Source of the DNA: Colius striatus
Lineage: Eukaryota > Chordata > Aves > Coliiformes > Coliidae
Assembly (NCBI RefSeq): GCF_028858725.1
Contig: NC_084790.1
Coordinates: forward strand, 30,235,031 to 30,299,030
Reading direction: 5' to 3'
DNA length: 64,000 nt
The notes under the pieces are model-generated. The model searched no databases. It was not told where the DNA came from and saw nothing but the letters and a program-made list of their open reading frames with translations. Position numbers and translations under genes: made by a program. Below, one piece after another: positions 26,507 to 36,570 of the stretch (position 1 is its first letter; every line of letters begins with the position of its first letter).

Positions 26507-27274
26507 ATGTTGATGTATTTGCTTAACTGCTGTTGGCCCATAATTTGTCATATGCACTATGTATTCTCTCTGATAGTGTTTATGTCCTTTGGAAAAGGGA
26601 CGAAAGCACTCATTCTGATGTACTGGTTGTTACTGGCTTATGGTATGGTTGTATCACTGGGTATGGAGCTAGGCAAGTACTTGTACATGACTTGGTTGGC
26701 ATTTCTGCAACTTGGACATTTATTTTCAGAATGTAGTGACAGTAATGACACCCAGTTCATGGGAAAAATGGAGGGACGTAATTTTTCCATTTTTTCCGTC
26801 CTCCCTTACTCATTCAAGTTAACTGCAATAGCTTTTGACAGTTCAGAATGCACTTGGGATGTCCCAGCCATTGTGGTTTTATTGCTCTGTCCTCTAGGTA
26901 GGGTGCTTTTCTTGGGTAGAGTTGCAAAATTTGTTTTTCAGACTGTTATGAGGTTGGGCAGCTATGGAGGGATTGACATACAGAAGAATATGAACAGGTA
27001 TTGGAAGAGTTTTTTACTTGTACAGATTAGGAATGTCACCCTAGCAACCACTGTGGCTATTCAAACTGAGGCAACTGATGCTGTTGCTGCCCTAACCCCA
27101 ACAGCAGACACTGATCCTGAATCAGAGGATCAACCTGAGGCAATGTCAGTTGCTCCTGTCCAGAAAAAGAAACACATAAAAAAATCAGTTCGCCTTGTGA
27201 GGGATGAAGATGAACCAATGTCATCACGGGAACGGGAGGAAGAGTCAGAGCCAGAGCTAGAGATAATCACCTGA
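26507..27274 (+). pseudogene. ERV gag frame, N-terminal part with membrane segments
   Basis: A 255-codon frame that starts 45 nt after the primer-binding site, at the first ATG after an in-frame TAG. Its composition is unusual for a matrix region. Strongly hydrophobic stretches lie at about residues 4-28, 33-53, 57-73 and 119-137, all long enough to span a membrane. They are followed by a Thr/Ala-rich linker, a basic Lys patch (about 219-226) and an acidic Glu-rich tail. It ends at TGA 27,272-27,274, and the same frame continues directly into recognisable gag core. It is either the N-terminus of Gag cut off by a later stop, or a separate leader protein ahead of gag. I know no family for the hydrophobic part. 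Confidence 0.7.
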
Positions 27275-27892
27275 TCCTTGTCCCTGAGCGAACTGCGAGA
27301 AGTGCGAAAAGATTACAGTTGCCACCCAAGTGAGCACCTTGTTGCCTGGGTGCTCCGATGCTGGGAGAATGGGGCCCACAGCTTGGACTTGGAGGGCAGG
27401 GAAGCCAGGCAGCTGGGCTCTCTGTCCCGGGATGGCGGCATTGACAAGGCAATTGGAATAAAGACAGAAGTCCTCAGCCTCTGGAGAAGACTTTTGTCCG
27501 GTGTGAAGGAAAGATACCCCTTCAAAGAAGATATCATATGCCACCCAGGCAAGCGGACCACAATGGACAAAGGTATCCAGTACCTGAGGGAGTTACCTGT
27601 GCAGGAAATGATTTATAATGAGCAGTCACCAACACACCCAGATGAGGTCCAGCGCACACAGTCTATGTGGCGAAGATTTCTGCAAAGTGCACCATCATCT
27701 TATGCTAATTCATTGGCAGTCATCTCCTGGAAAGAAGGCGAGGGGAAAACAGTGGGGGAAATGGGTGTTCAACTTCGGCAATATGAAGAAAGTCTGTCTT
27801 CCTCCCTACAGGCTGTTGTCTCGGCTGTAGATAAAATGTCACAAGAGTTCCACCAATTCAAAGAAGATATGTCCCGCACTCCACCTTCCTGA
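27275..27892 (+). pseudogene. ERV gag frame, capsid-like core
   Basis: Continues in the same frame as the N-terminal part, immediately after its TGA, for about 205 codons to a second TGA at 27,890-27,892. The sequence is helical in character, rich in Arg, Glu, Leu and Trp, with a near-C-terminal region that looks able to form a coiled coil (SLSSSLQAVVSAVDKMSQEF). It has the look of a Gag capsid domain by position and composition, and resembles avian ERV Gag as I remember it. No CCHC zinc knuckle is present in this segment. Confidence 0.7.
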
Positions 27893-28315
27893 GTCCATAC
27901 TTCAGCTATTAGTAGATGTCCCTCTGTTCAAGAGAGGGAATATAGAGGGCAGACACCACTAGGTGCTTTGTGGTCTTACCTGCGGGACCAGGGAGAGAAC
28001 ATGAACAAGTGGCATGGGCAACCTACTTCGGCCTTAAGGGCACGGGCACGGCAGTTATGGGGGAAAACCGCTACAAGGAGCAATTTCTCTTGGAAACTGA
28101 GCAACTCCCTAGACAGAATAGAAGAATTGAGCTCTATTCTAGTCCCCTCGAGGGGACTTCTAGCTCTTTTCTACAAAAAGTATGCAATGACTGCCATGGC
28201 CAGTACTAGGGAGGCCCTGCCTCCAGCCAGGTGGAGGAGAGGGACAACTGAGTTTATTGGACAGTGTGGATCCGATGGCCTGGCACATCAAACCCACAAG
28301 TGTACAAGGCTTTAG
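27893..28315 (+). pseudogene. ERV gag frame, C-terminal tail
   Basis: The gag frame stays open after the second TGA until a stop at 28,313-28,315. The part around 27,962-28,070 (reading SYLRDQGENMNKW and an Arg-rich stretch) looks like the genuine Gag C-terminus. Beyond about 28,080 the true frame is unclear, because another frame (27,970-28,209) is also open. No CCHC zinc knuckle is apparent. It overlaps the start of the protease frame, which lies one base back (-1), as expected for retroviral frameshifting, but I found no clear slippery heptamer. Confidence 0.55.
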
Positions 28316-29052
28316 TGGATACTGGAGCACAATGCACTCTGATGCCATCAAGCTGTAAAGGGACAGAATCTGTTTGTATTTCTGGAGTGACAGGGGGATC
28401 TCAACAGCTAACCTTGTTAGAAGCTGAAGTGAATTTAACTGTGGATGAGTGGCACAAACACCCCATTGTAACAGGCCCAGAAGCCCCGTGTATCCTGGGC
28501 ATAGACTACCTTAAGAGAGGGTATTTTAAGGACCCAAAAGGGTACCGGTGGGCCTTTGGTGTGGCTGCAGTGGAGACAGAGGAAATTGAACAACTATCCA
28601 GCATGCCCGGCCTCTCAGAGGACCCTTCTGTTGTGGGGTTGCTGATGGTCAAAGAACAACAGGTGCCAATTGCGACCACAACAGTGGACCGGTGGCAATA
28701 TTGCACCAGCAGAGATTCAGTGATTCCCATTCATAAGTTGATTCGCCAACTGGAGAGCCAAGGGGTGATCAGCAAAACTCACTCACCCTTTAACAGTGCC
28801 ATATGGCCAGTGCAAAAGTCTAGTGGAGAGTGGAGACTGACAGTGGACTATCGTGGCCTGAATGAAGTCACGCCGCCGCTGAGCGCAGCTGTGCTGGACA
28901 TGCTGGAACTCCGATATGAACTGGAGTCCAAGGCAGCCAAATGGTATGCCACCATTGATATTGCCAATGCATTCTTCTCAATTCCCTTGGCAGTAGAGTG
29001 TAGGTCTCAGTTCGCTTTCACTTGGAGAGGGGTTCAGTATACCTGGAATTGA
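28252..29052 (+). pseudogene. ERV protease and N-terminal reverse transcriptase
   Basis: This frame opens after a TGA at 28,249-28,251. The retropepsin active-site motif LVDTGA has its Asp codon at 28,318-28,320, and a second motif (CILGIDYL) follows about 65 residues later, as in the aspartic protease fold. After a linker come RT signatures: SPFNSAIWPVQK, GEWRLTVDYRGLN, and YATIDIANAFFSIPL carrying the first catalytic Asp (motif A). The frame ends at TGA 29,050-29,052, inside the first copy of a 26-bp tandem duplication that also shifts the downstream pol into a new frame. The region encodes no intact enzyme. Confidence 0.9.
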
Positions 29053-29084
29053 CTGCCCTTCAGTATACCTGGAATCGACTGCCC
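29033..29084 (+). repeat. 26-bp tandem duplication inside the RT gene
   Basis: Positions 29,033-29,058 and 29,059-29,084 are the same 26 bp with one mismatch: T at 29,050 and C at 29,076. Because 26 is not a multiple of three, pol changes frame here. The mismatch turns a codon read as CGA in the second copy into TGA in the first. Confidence 0.95.
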
Positions 29085-30251
29085 CAGGGGTGGAAACACA
29101 GCCCCACTATCTGCCATGGACTGATCCAGGCCACGCTGGAGAAGTGTGAGGCCCCAGAACACCTGCAATACATTGATGACATTGTTGTGTGGGGCAACTC
29201 AGCAGAGGAAGTTCTTGAGAAGAGAAAGAAGATAATTCAAATTCTTCTGAAGGCTGGTTTTGCCATTAAACGAAGTAAGGTCAGAGGGCCTGTGCAGGAG
29301 ATCCAGTTTTTAGGAACAAAATGGCAGGATGGACGTCGCCATATCCCAATAGATGTGATCAACAAAATTGCAGCCATGTCTCCCCCAACTAGCAAAAAGG
29401 AAACACAAGCTTTCCAAGGTGTTGTGGGTTTTTGGAAGATGCATATTCCAAATTACAGTATGATTTTGCACCCTCTCTACCACGTAACACGGAAGAAGAA
29501 TGATTTTGAATGGGGTCCTGAACAGCAACAAAGTTTTGAACAAATTAAACAGGAGATTGTTCATGCAATGGCGCTTGGGTCAGTCCAGACAGGACCAGAT
29601 GTTAAAAATGTGCTCTACACCGCAGCTGGGGAGAATGGCCCTACTTGGGGTCTTTGGCAGAGAGCACCTGGGGAGGGTCGAGGCCGACCCCTTGGATTCT
29701 GGAGTCACGGATACAGAGGATCCAAGGCCCAATACACTCCAACCGAGAAGGAGATACTGGCAGCATATGAAGGGATTCAAGCTGCATCAGAAGTGACTGG
29801 CACAGAAACACAACTTCTCCTAGCACCCCGACTGCCAGTGCTGGGCTGGATGTTCAAAGGGAGGGCCTCCTCCACGCATCATGCAACTGATGCTACATGG
29901 AGTAAGTGGATCGCATTGATCACACAACGAGCTTGTGTAGGAAGTTCTAGCCGCCCTGGAATTCTGGAATTGATCACGAACTGGCCAGAGTGTGAAGACA
30001 GTGAAATATCACCAGAAAAGGAGGCAACCCGTGCTGAAGAGGCCCCATCATATGAGGAACTTCCAGAAGATGAGAAACGGTATGCCCTGTTCACCGATGG
30101 GTCCTGTTGTCTTGTGGGGAAGCATCGGAGGTGGAAGGTGGCTGTGTGGAGCCCTCTACGCAAAGTTTCAGAAGCTGCAGAAGGAGAGGGTGAATCGAGC
30201 CAGTTTGCAGAGGTAAAAGCCATCCAGTTGGCTTTAGACATTGCTGAATGA
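29059..30251 (+). pseudogene. ERV reverse transcriptase C-terminal half and RNase H start
   Basis: Pol resumes after the 26-bp duplication in the third forward frame. It shows LPQGWKHSPTICH, then YIDD at 29,169-29,180 (the catalytic motif C), the thumb and connection (QFLGTKW, PTSKKETQAFQGVVGF), and the RNase H start with YALFTDGSC (first Asp) and QFAEVKAIQLAL (Glu). It ends at an in-frame TGA at 30,249-30,251, in the middle of RNase H. The same frame continues after the stop. Confidence 0.9.
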
Positions 30252-31415
30252 GAAAACTGGCCAAGGCTTTATCTCTACACTGACTTGTGGATGGTAGCAA
30301 ATGCTGTGTGGGAGTGGTTACAGCAATGGAAGCAGAACAACTGGCAACGATGGGGCAAACCCATCTGGGCTGCCCCAATATGGCAAGACATTGCTGCTCG
30401 GCTGGAGAAGCTAGTTGTGAAAGTGTGCCATGTAGATGCCCATATACCTAAGAACAGGGCCACAGAAGAACATCTGCATAACCAGCAAGTGGACAAGGCT
30501 GCAAAGATTGGAGCAGCTCAGATAGATTTAGACTGGCAACACAAGGGGGAGTTATTTTTAGCTCGGTGGGCCCATGACACCTCAGGTCATCAAGGCAGAG
30601 ATGCCACCTATAAATGGGCTTGTGATCGAGGGGTAGATTTAACCTTGGATGCCATTGCACAGGTTGTCCATGAGTGTGAGACGTGTGCTACAATCAAACA
30701 AGCAAAACGATTGAAGCCCATATGGTATGGAGGACGATGGCAGAAATATAAATACAGAGAGGCCTGGCAGATTGATTACATCACACTGCCACAGACTCAC
30801 CAAGGCAAACGCCATGTGCTCACAATGGTGGAGGCGACCACCATTGAAACGTATCCCATGGCTCATGCCACTGCCCGGAGCACCATCCAGGGCCTTGAAA
30901 AGAAAATCCTCTGGCGACATGGCACTCCAGAAAGAATTGAATCGGACAACGGGACACACTTCTGGAACAACCTCATAGATGCCTGGGCCAAAGAGCACGG
31001 CATTGAATGGGTTTATCATATTCCCTATCATGCACCAGCCTCGGGAAAAATTGAACAACACAAGCGACTATTGAAGACCACACTGAGAGCAATGGGGGGT
31101 GGGACATTCAAACATTGGGATACAAATTTAGAAAAGGCCACCTGGCTAGTCAATTCCAGAGGATCTGTGAACAGAGCTGGCCCTGCCCAATCGGAACTTT
31201 TACATACTGTAGAAGGGGATAAAGTCCCTGTAGTGCATGTAAAAGATCTGTTAGGGAAAGCAGTATGGGTGAGTCCTACCTTGGGTAAAGGTAAACCCAT
31301 TCGTGGGATTGTTTTTGCTCAGGGACCTGGGTACACTTGGTGGGTGATGTGCAAGGATGGGAAAACCCAGTGTGTACCTCAAGGAAAATTGATTTTGGGT
31401 GAGAATAGCCTGTGA
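30252..31415 (+). pseudogene. ERV RNase H end and integrase
   Basis: Same frame as the preceding pol part. It opens with the third RNase H Asp region (LYLYTDLWMVANAV) and the HVDAH motif, then integrase. The integrase N-terminal zinc-binding HHCC pattern is visible (HDTSGHQGRD...HECETC). In the catalytic core, D is at 30,774-30,776 (WQIDYITL), D at 30,945-30,947 (SDNGTHF) and E at 31,053-31,055 (SGKIE), with 35 residues between the last two, the DD35E spacing. The C-terminal domain follows (WVMCKDGKTQCVPQGKLILG). It ends at a TGA at 31,413-31,415. The segment itself is open, but it is cut off from its polyprotein by the upstream breaks. Confidence 0.92.
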
Positions 31416-31911
31416 ATTCCATGAATCAAATTGTATTATGTTAGTTGTTAAATAACATTGTTGTTGTATGTCGTCATTACCATAGTTGCTCTATGCCATA
31501 TCACTGACACTACAGTAAGAACCACCCAGATCACTGAAAGATGGACATGGACAAGCAAGATACAGAATGGCGAAATGTGAATTGTTGCCCAGTGACGTCC
31601 TCAAGATCAGTGCTTTCAACTTACAGATAAGACACACCTAATAGACCACCTGCAAAATCCTGATACTGCATGCAGTGACCTATCCCACACACACACCCCA
31701 TCTGCCCTGCTGTGAAAGATTTATGATGAATAAGACCTGAAGTTATGGACTAAAAGGCTAAATGGACTTAACAGGAATGTTAGGGGGGTGGCTTATAAAC
31801 TGAGGGAATGATATACTTCTCTGTGTGTGCCCATATTTTTTCAGGGAGAGGAAATGTGGTGCTCAGATGTTGTATATTGTGAAACTAGGCATGATGTAGA
31901 TGGTATAGAAT
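31416..31911 (+). other. ERV 3' non-coding stretch, no env
   Basis: About 0.5 kb between the integrase stop and the polypurine tract. It has no open frame of note, no envelope-like sequence (signal peptide, furin site, fusion peptide) and no dUTPase motif that I can see. The element is therefore env-less, not just env-mutated, unless env was deleted cleanly. Confidence 0.8.
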
Positions 31912-31922
31912 AAGGGGTGGAA
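31912..31922 (+). promoter_or_regulatory. Polypurine tract
   Basis: AAGGGGTGGAA, purine-only except for one T, abuts the 3' LTR. This is the position of the plus-strand primer in reverse transcription. Confidence 0.75.
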
Positions 31923-32368
31923 TGTCCTGGTTTGGGCTAGAATAGAGTTAACTTTGATGAGGAAGTAGGAAGGGGCACAGCATGGGCAGCTGACCCGGGC
32001 TGGCCAACAGGTATTCGATACCATACTGACATCATGCCCAGTACCTAGAGGCAGGGAGCTAGTCGGGGGCGGGGCTTCGGGAGCACAGGCGGGGCTGCCG
32101 GTCGGAAGGGATCGCGCCGGGTCCCCGGTGGTGAGCAGCCGCGGCACGTGCCATTCCTTTCGTATATTCCCCTCATTTACTGTTAAAACTGTTCCTTTTT
32201 TCCCCTGAACTTGTTTCTTCTTATTGTTGTTCTATTAAACCGCTCTTATTTCAACCTACGCGGGTTTTCCCCCTTTTTCTCTGGTTCCCCTTCCCGCTCC
32301 ACCGGGAGGGGCAGGAGTGAGCGAGCACCCTCGTGGCTCTTTGTTCCCGGCTGGGCAAAACCACAACA
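31923..32368 (+). repeat. 3' LTR of the endogenous retrovirus
   Basis: Same length (446 bp) and same termini as the 5' copy, with about 14 substitutions and no net length change between them. It follows a purine-rich tract and is followed by the second taagc target repeat. Confidence 0.95.
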
Positions 32369-32373
32369 TAAGC
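32369..32373. repeat. Target-site duplication, right copy (taagc)
   Basis: Exact copy of the 5-bp repeat flanking the 5' LTR, directly after the terminal CA of the 3' LTR. Confidence 0.9.
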
Positions 32374-35300
32374 AATGTACACATTCCCCTGTTAGTCACG
32401 TAATTGCAGTGTTGGCTTATATCTTGCTCGGTACTTGCCGCCACTTCCAGATGTTTACCTCAGGGCTGCCACTCACCTAGTCACTTCTAGCCTGTATTTG
32501 TGCATGAATTATTCTTTCATGCCTGTGTGCAGAATTTATACTTCTTGAACTGCAGAGGATGTCTGTAGAACAATCTTGAAATGTTCTGAGGTCCATTAGG
32601 ATTGAGGTCTTGCTTTCCTGCTTAATAATCTCTTAACCTTATTTACTATTATTCACAAATTGGCTTCTTAGCATCAAAGTTACTGATTAAATTGTTGAAG
32701 CATATAGGACTCAACTTCATTTGTTCCTAGCTGACAACCAGATAACAAACTATTGATTATTACTAATTAGATTGTCTTCCTTGTTCAACAACAAGCACAC
32801 GTTTTCTCCACACTTCCTTTCACTACTAGCATACTTACTAAATTTATGTTAGCCTCTAAGACTCGACCTGAGTTTAGTCCTTCTGAGATTTGTCCTTCCT
32901 AGGTACTTTAGCAAACAGATTGTATATTTTACCCAGTCACTACAAGTGGCTGAGGCATGTAATGTATTTTTTCTAAACCGTTTCCCCCAATATGTCCCCA
33001 TAATATCCCCAGAATTCATTGGTCTTGATCCAAAGACCATCAAAAGACAAGCCTCTGAGCTGTACAGTCTAGAAGTCCCTTTATATAGGATGCAATACTC
33101 TCTCCTCTTCCCAATGAAGCCTGTGCCTATGGCACATATGCTGTCCCACTCAATGAGATGGTCCCATCTCTATCACTGTTCTCATACTGTAGTCCTGCAA
33201 CAAGTCATGACTTTACAATTCTTTCTGACTGTTACTCAAGCTCCATGTACTGTTGTAGACACACGATAGGTAGGGGGTATCAGAAAGCACTTGCCTCTGA
33301 CCACAGACTTGATTCATTGTCACAGAAGCACACTAGTTGTGACAAAGCTAATCAAGAAGCTCTTCAAAGACTGGAGTCTTGATAGAGAAATATACTAAGG
33401 GAGAAACAAAACTCTGCCTTTAACAGACAATTCTGATCATTCTGAAAGAGTCATTGGTGCTGGGTAATGTATGGTTTTGATCCTGCAGTGAAGGTAAATT
33501 TTGTAATATATTCACCACTAAAACTACTAGTGGCTGAGGTGTGGGACAGTTTTTCTAGCCTGTTTCCCTTTCCTCTATGTGGCAAAACCTGGGACCTGAC
33601 TGCCTATCACTTGGATAAGCACAGAGTTATCATTAAGTGATTAAGCATGGACCAGTCTTACCTTGTATCTGAGTTTCTTTCAGTAATTTCACTCTGATAA
33701 TGAATTCTACAAGTAGGCCATACAGACTACAAAGCAGTTGCTTTTTATTTTGTGTTTATTTTTTTCTGTGTTTGCTAGCCATGATACTCAGTTTCCTCAT
33801 TGGTGTTTCTACTATTACAAGCTTTTATTTTCCTCAGTACTCTTGTATGAGTTTTATCTGAGCCATGTAATTTCCTGCACTTGAACTAGAGAGCTTCCCC
33901 TTAAGATTCACTATAGCAATATGCCTGCCACTCTGGTATTTGCATACTTGTCTACCAAAGCCATTACTCTCCAAAATCTAACAAAGTCCTTCTTTTTATT
34001 CCGTAACACTTTCAGCTATCTGTCCCATTGACAGTGTTCTGTTCCAACATGTCATTGTAGCCACAGTATTCTCCATGATAGGTTATCTGTGTTGCCCTCT
34101 AGTTTCTTCACAAGATCTGTCAGGATGGGTGAGGTTTGCTTCTGTCTATGCTGTTTCATATAGATGTTTTAACAACTCTTTCATAATTATCAACTTGTTT
34201 ACTTCAGCTCAATCCACCAAGCATATTGTAAAGAACAACCTCTATGAGCATACCTTCCCTCTCTCCAATAAATTGTTCAGAACATCTGCTTTTTAGCCAT
34301 ATAGTCTGTAAATGTAATCATATCAAAGGTCAGATGGCTTGTGGTTTTCATCCCACCAAAGAAATAAATGACAGTTTGCCTCACTCTAAGCTGTTGTCGG
34401 CATCTATTCAAAGGTTATCATCTAGCCCAAGATTGGTGAAGACTCACTAGAAACATATTCATTTATACAAGCAAACAAATTCTTTAAGTAGTTTGTTCAA
34501 AAGCTGTTGTCCACATTTCTGTGGTTTGCAAACTGATTTAGCTGCTATTCATGGACTATTGATGTTCCTTTCTAAACTGCATGAAGTAGTAAATATACAA
34601 ACATTGTCACCTTATGTTCTTCAGGCAAACCTCAGCAGTACTTAGATGAATTAGTGGGAATTCTGATAAAAGTACAAAAACCTCATATTCCCATGCACCT
34701 GTTATATTTAAATAGTCGGTATCCTTTCTTATTTTGTGGTAGTAAGGCTTTGGGACTAGCTGATTAGAAGACCATACTTCAGGTGTAGTATTCTGTTCTG
34801 TTCAGAATTTTTTTTCTTAATACTCAAATACATTGTCTTGTGAAAATAGGAGTACTTGTAAAATATAAAATTCAAGGCAAACAATTTCTTCCCCCATTAA
34901 CTTGAGAGATATCTGTCGATCCTCAGGTTTTCTTATTTAATATAATACTGATTTATGGTTTTATGAAATGTTTATCGTCTGACAGTCCTCCTTTGTGGAT
35001 CTCTGATGCATACCACAAAGTCTGATTGGGTTTTGCACTGTGTGCAGGACTGTCCTTCTATAGCAGAAACAGTAAGCATTATTTGTGCAATGAAGTAGCT
35101 CATGCTTTAGAATAGTGTGGAGTCAAGGTGGCCCAACAATAAAAACCTTCCACTTATCTCCTACAAGGTAGTCTATCGTATGTTATGTTGCATTGTCAAC
35201 AATATTATTGTTTCATGCACTGAGCTGTCTGACTTTTCTAGCTACATTTTTTAATACCTATATAAATCCTGGTATGTTTTTATATCTTAACACCTCACCT

Positions 35301-35639
35301 ACAACCAAAAAACTTTAATATTCTTTGCTCTGTTTTCTCTTGAAATACCTGTGGAATGCATGCTAGATTTTATAAGCATTAGATCAACAACCCAACAACC
35401 TATGTTTATCAGCTGAAAAGGAACAGCTACTGAACAGATATAGGCACTATGAAAACTTGCTAATAATGGGTGACTTGGAAAGCCTGCAAAAGTTTCCAAC
35501 AGCCTCTATGCACTTCCTTTTGTCTTGTCTACCTGCAGCAAAACCTCTGTGTACGCTACTGAAGAGCTGATGCAGCTGAAGACCTAGTTGGATTTTATTT
35601 CAGCTGGTGACTATTGACTATTGAATAAGACTAAGGACA
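32374..35639. other. Non-coding DNA after the ERV
   Basis: The first 100 bp may be the continuation of the CR1 split by the ERV. The rest shows no gene. Two loosely similar segments at about 32,938 and 33,524 share GTGGCTGAGG and a T-rich then GTTTCCC stretch. Confidence 0.6.
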
Positions 35640-36570
35640 GTCTTGGTCAACATCTTCATCAAAGACCTGGATGAGGAGACAGAGTGTAGCCTCAGCAAGT
35701 TCCCTGATGGCACCAAACTGGGAGGATTGGCTGATTCACCAGAAGCCTGTGCTGCCATTCAGCAGGATTTTGACAGGCTTGAGAGTTGGGCCGAGAGGAA
35801 CCTCATGAAGTTCAACAAGGACAAGTGCACCTCAGGAGGAACAACCCCATGCACTAGGACAGGCTGGGGATTGACCTGCTGAAGAGCAGCTCTGGAGAGA
35901 GGCCTGGGAGTCATGGTTGACAATAAACTAACCATGAGCCAGCAATGTGCCCTTGTGGCCAAGAAGGCCAATGGCATCATGGGATGCATCAAGAAGAGTG
36001 TGCCCAGCAGGTTGAGGGAGGTTCTGCTCCCCCTCTCCTCTGCCCTGGTGAGGCCTCATCAGGGGTACTGTGTCTGTTTCTGGGCTCCTCAGCTCCAGAG
36101 GGACAAAGAACTTCTGGAGAGAGTCCAGCACAGGGCCACCAAGATGATCAGATGACTGGACCATCTTTCTTATGAGGAAAGGCTGTGGGAACTGGCACTG
36201 TTTAGCCAGAAAAGAGGAGATTGAGGGGGGACCTTATTAGTATTTACAAATATCTAAATGGTGGATGTCAGGAGGTTGGGGCATCACTTTTTTTCTGTTG
36301 TATCTAGTGACAGGAGAAGGGGTAACAGAAAGAAGCTGGAACACAAAAACTTGCATTTAAACATAAGGAAAATCTATTTTACTGTGAGAGTAAAGGGAGC
36401 ACTGGCATAGGCTGTCCAGAGGGGTTGTGGAGTCTCCTTCCTTGGAGGTTTTCAATATCCACCTGGATGTGTTCCTGGGTGACTTGATATAGGTGGACCT
36501 GCTTTGGCAAGGGGACTAGATGATCTCTAAAGGTCCCTTCCAACCCCTACCATTCTGTATGATTCTGCGT
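35640..36570 (+). mobile_element. CR1 LINE, 3' part of ORF2 and tail
   Basis: A 5'-truncated CR1. Two in-frame pieces of the ORF2 reverse transcriptase C-terminus are readable: 35,643-35,882 ([20 protein letters not shown]) and 35,913-36,155 (MSQQCALVAKKANGIMGCI, then ALVRPH and ELLERVQHRATKMIR). They are separated by a stop and followed by stops and frameshifts. The 3' end (GACTAGATGATCTCTAAAGG, then ATTCTGTATGATTCTGCG) is the standard CR1 tail. It encodes no functional protein. Confidence 0.93.

Larger units (their letters stand above)
25993..32368 (+). mobile_element. Endogenous retrovirus (LTR-gag-pro-pol-LTR, no env)
   Basis: A complete but decayed provirus of 6,376 bp. Both LTRs start TGTCCTGG and end in CA, and both are 446 bp long. 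They differ at about 14 positions (near 3%), which indicates a fairly recent insertion. Exact 5-bp direct repeats (taagc) flank it at 25,988-25,992 and 32,369-32,373. Order inside: primer-binding site, gag, retropepsin, reverse transcriptase, RNase H, DD35E integrase, polypurine tract. Only about 0.5 kb separates integrase from the 3' LTR, with no env frame. Five-bp duplications and the lack of env fit class III (ERV-L-like) elements. The tRNA-Lys-type primer site is less typical, so the class is tentative. Coding frames are interrupted by five TGA stops and one 26-bp duplication, so no intact polyprotein is encoded. Confidence 0.95.

Noticed and set aside
28000..28315. Ribosomal frameshift site between gag and protease
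   Set aside because: The -1 relationship is right, but no heptamer X XXY YYZ in the gag frame was found in the overlap, and decay makes the true overlap uncertain.
26507..31415. Selenoprotein or programmed UGA readthrough in the ERV
   Set aside because: The duplicated copy shows CGA opposite one TGA, so mutation explains the stops more simply.
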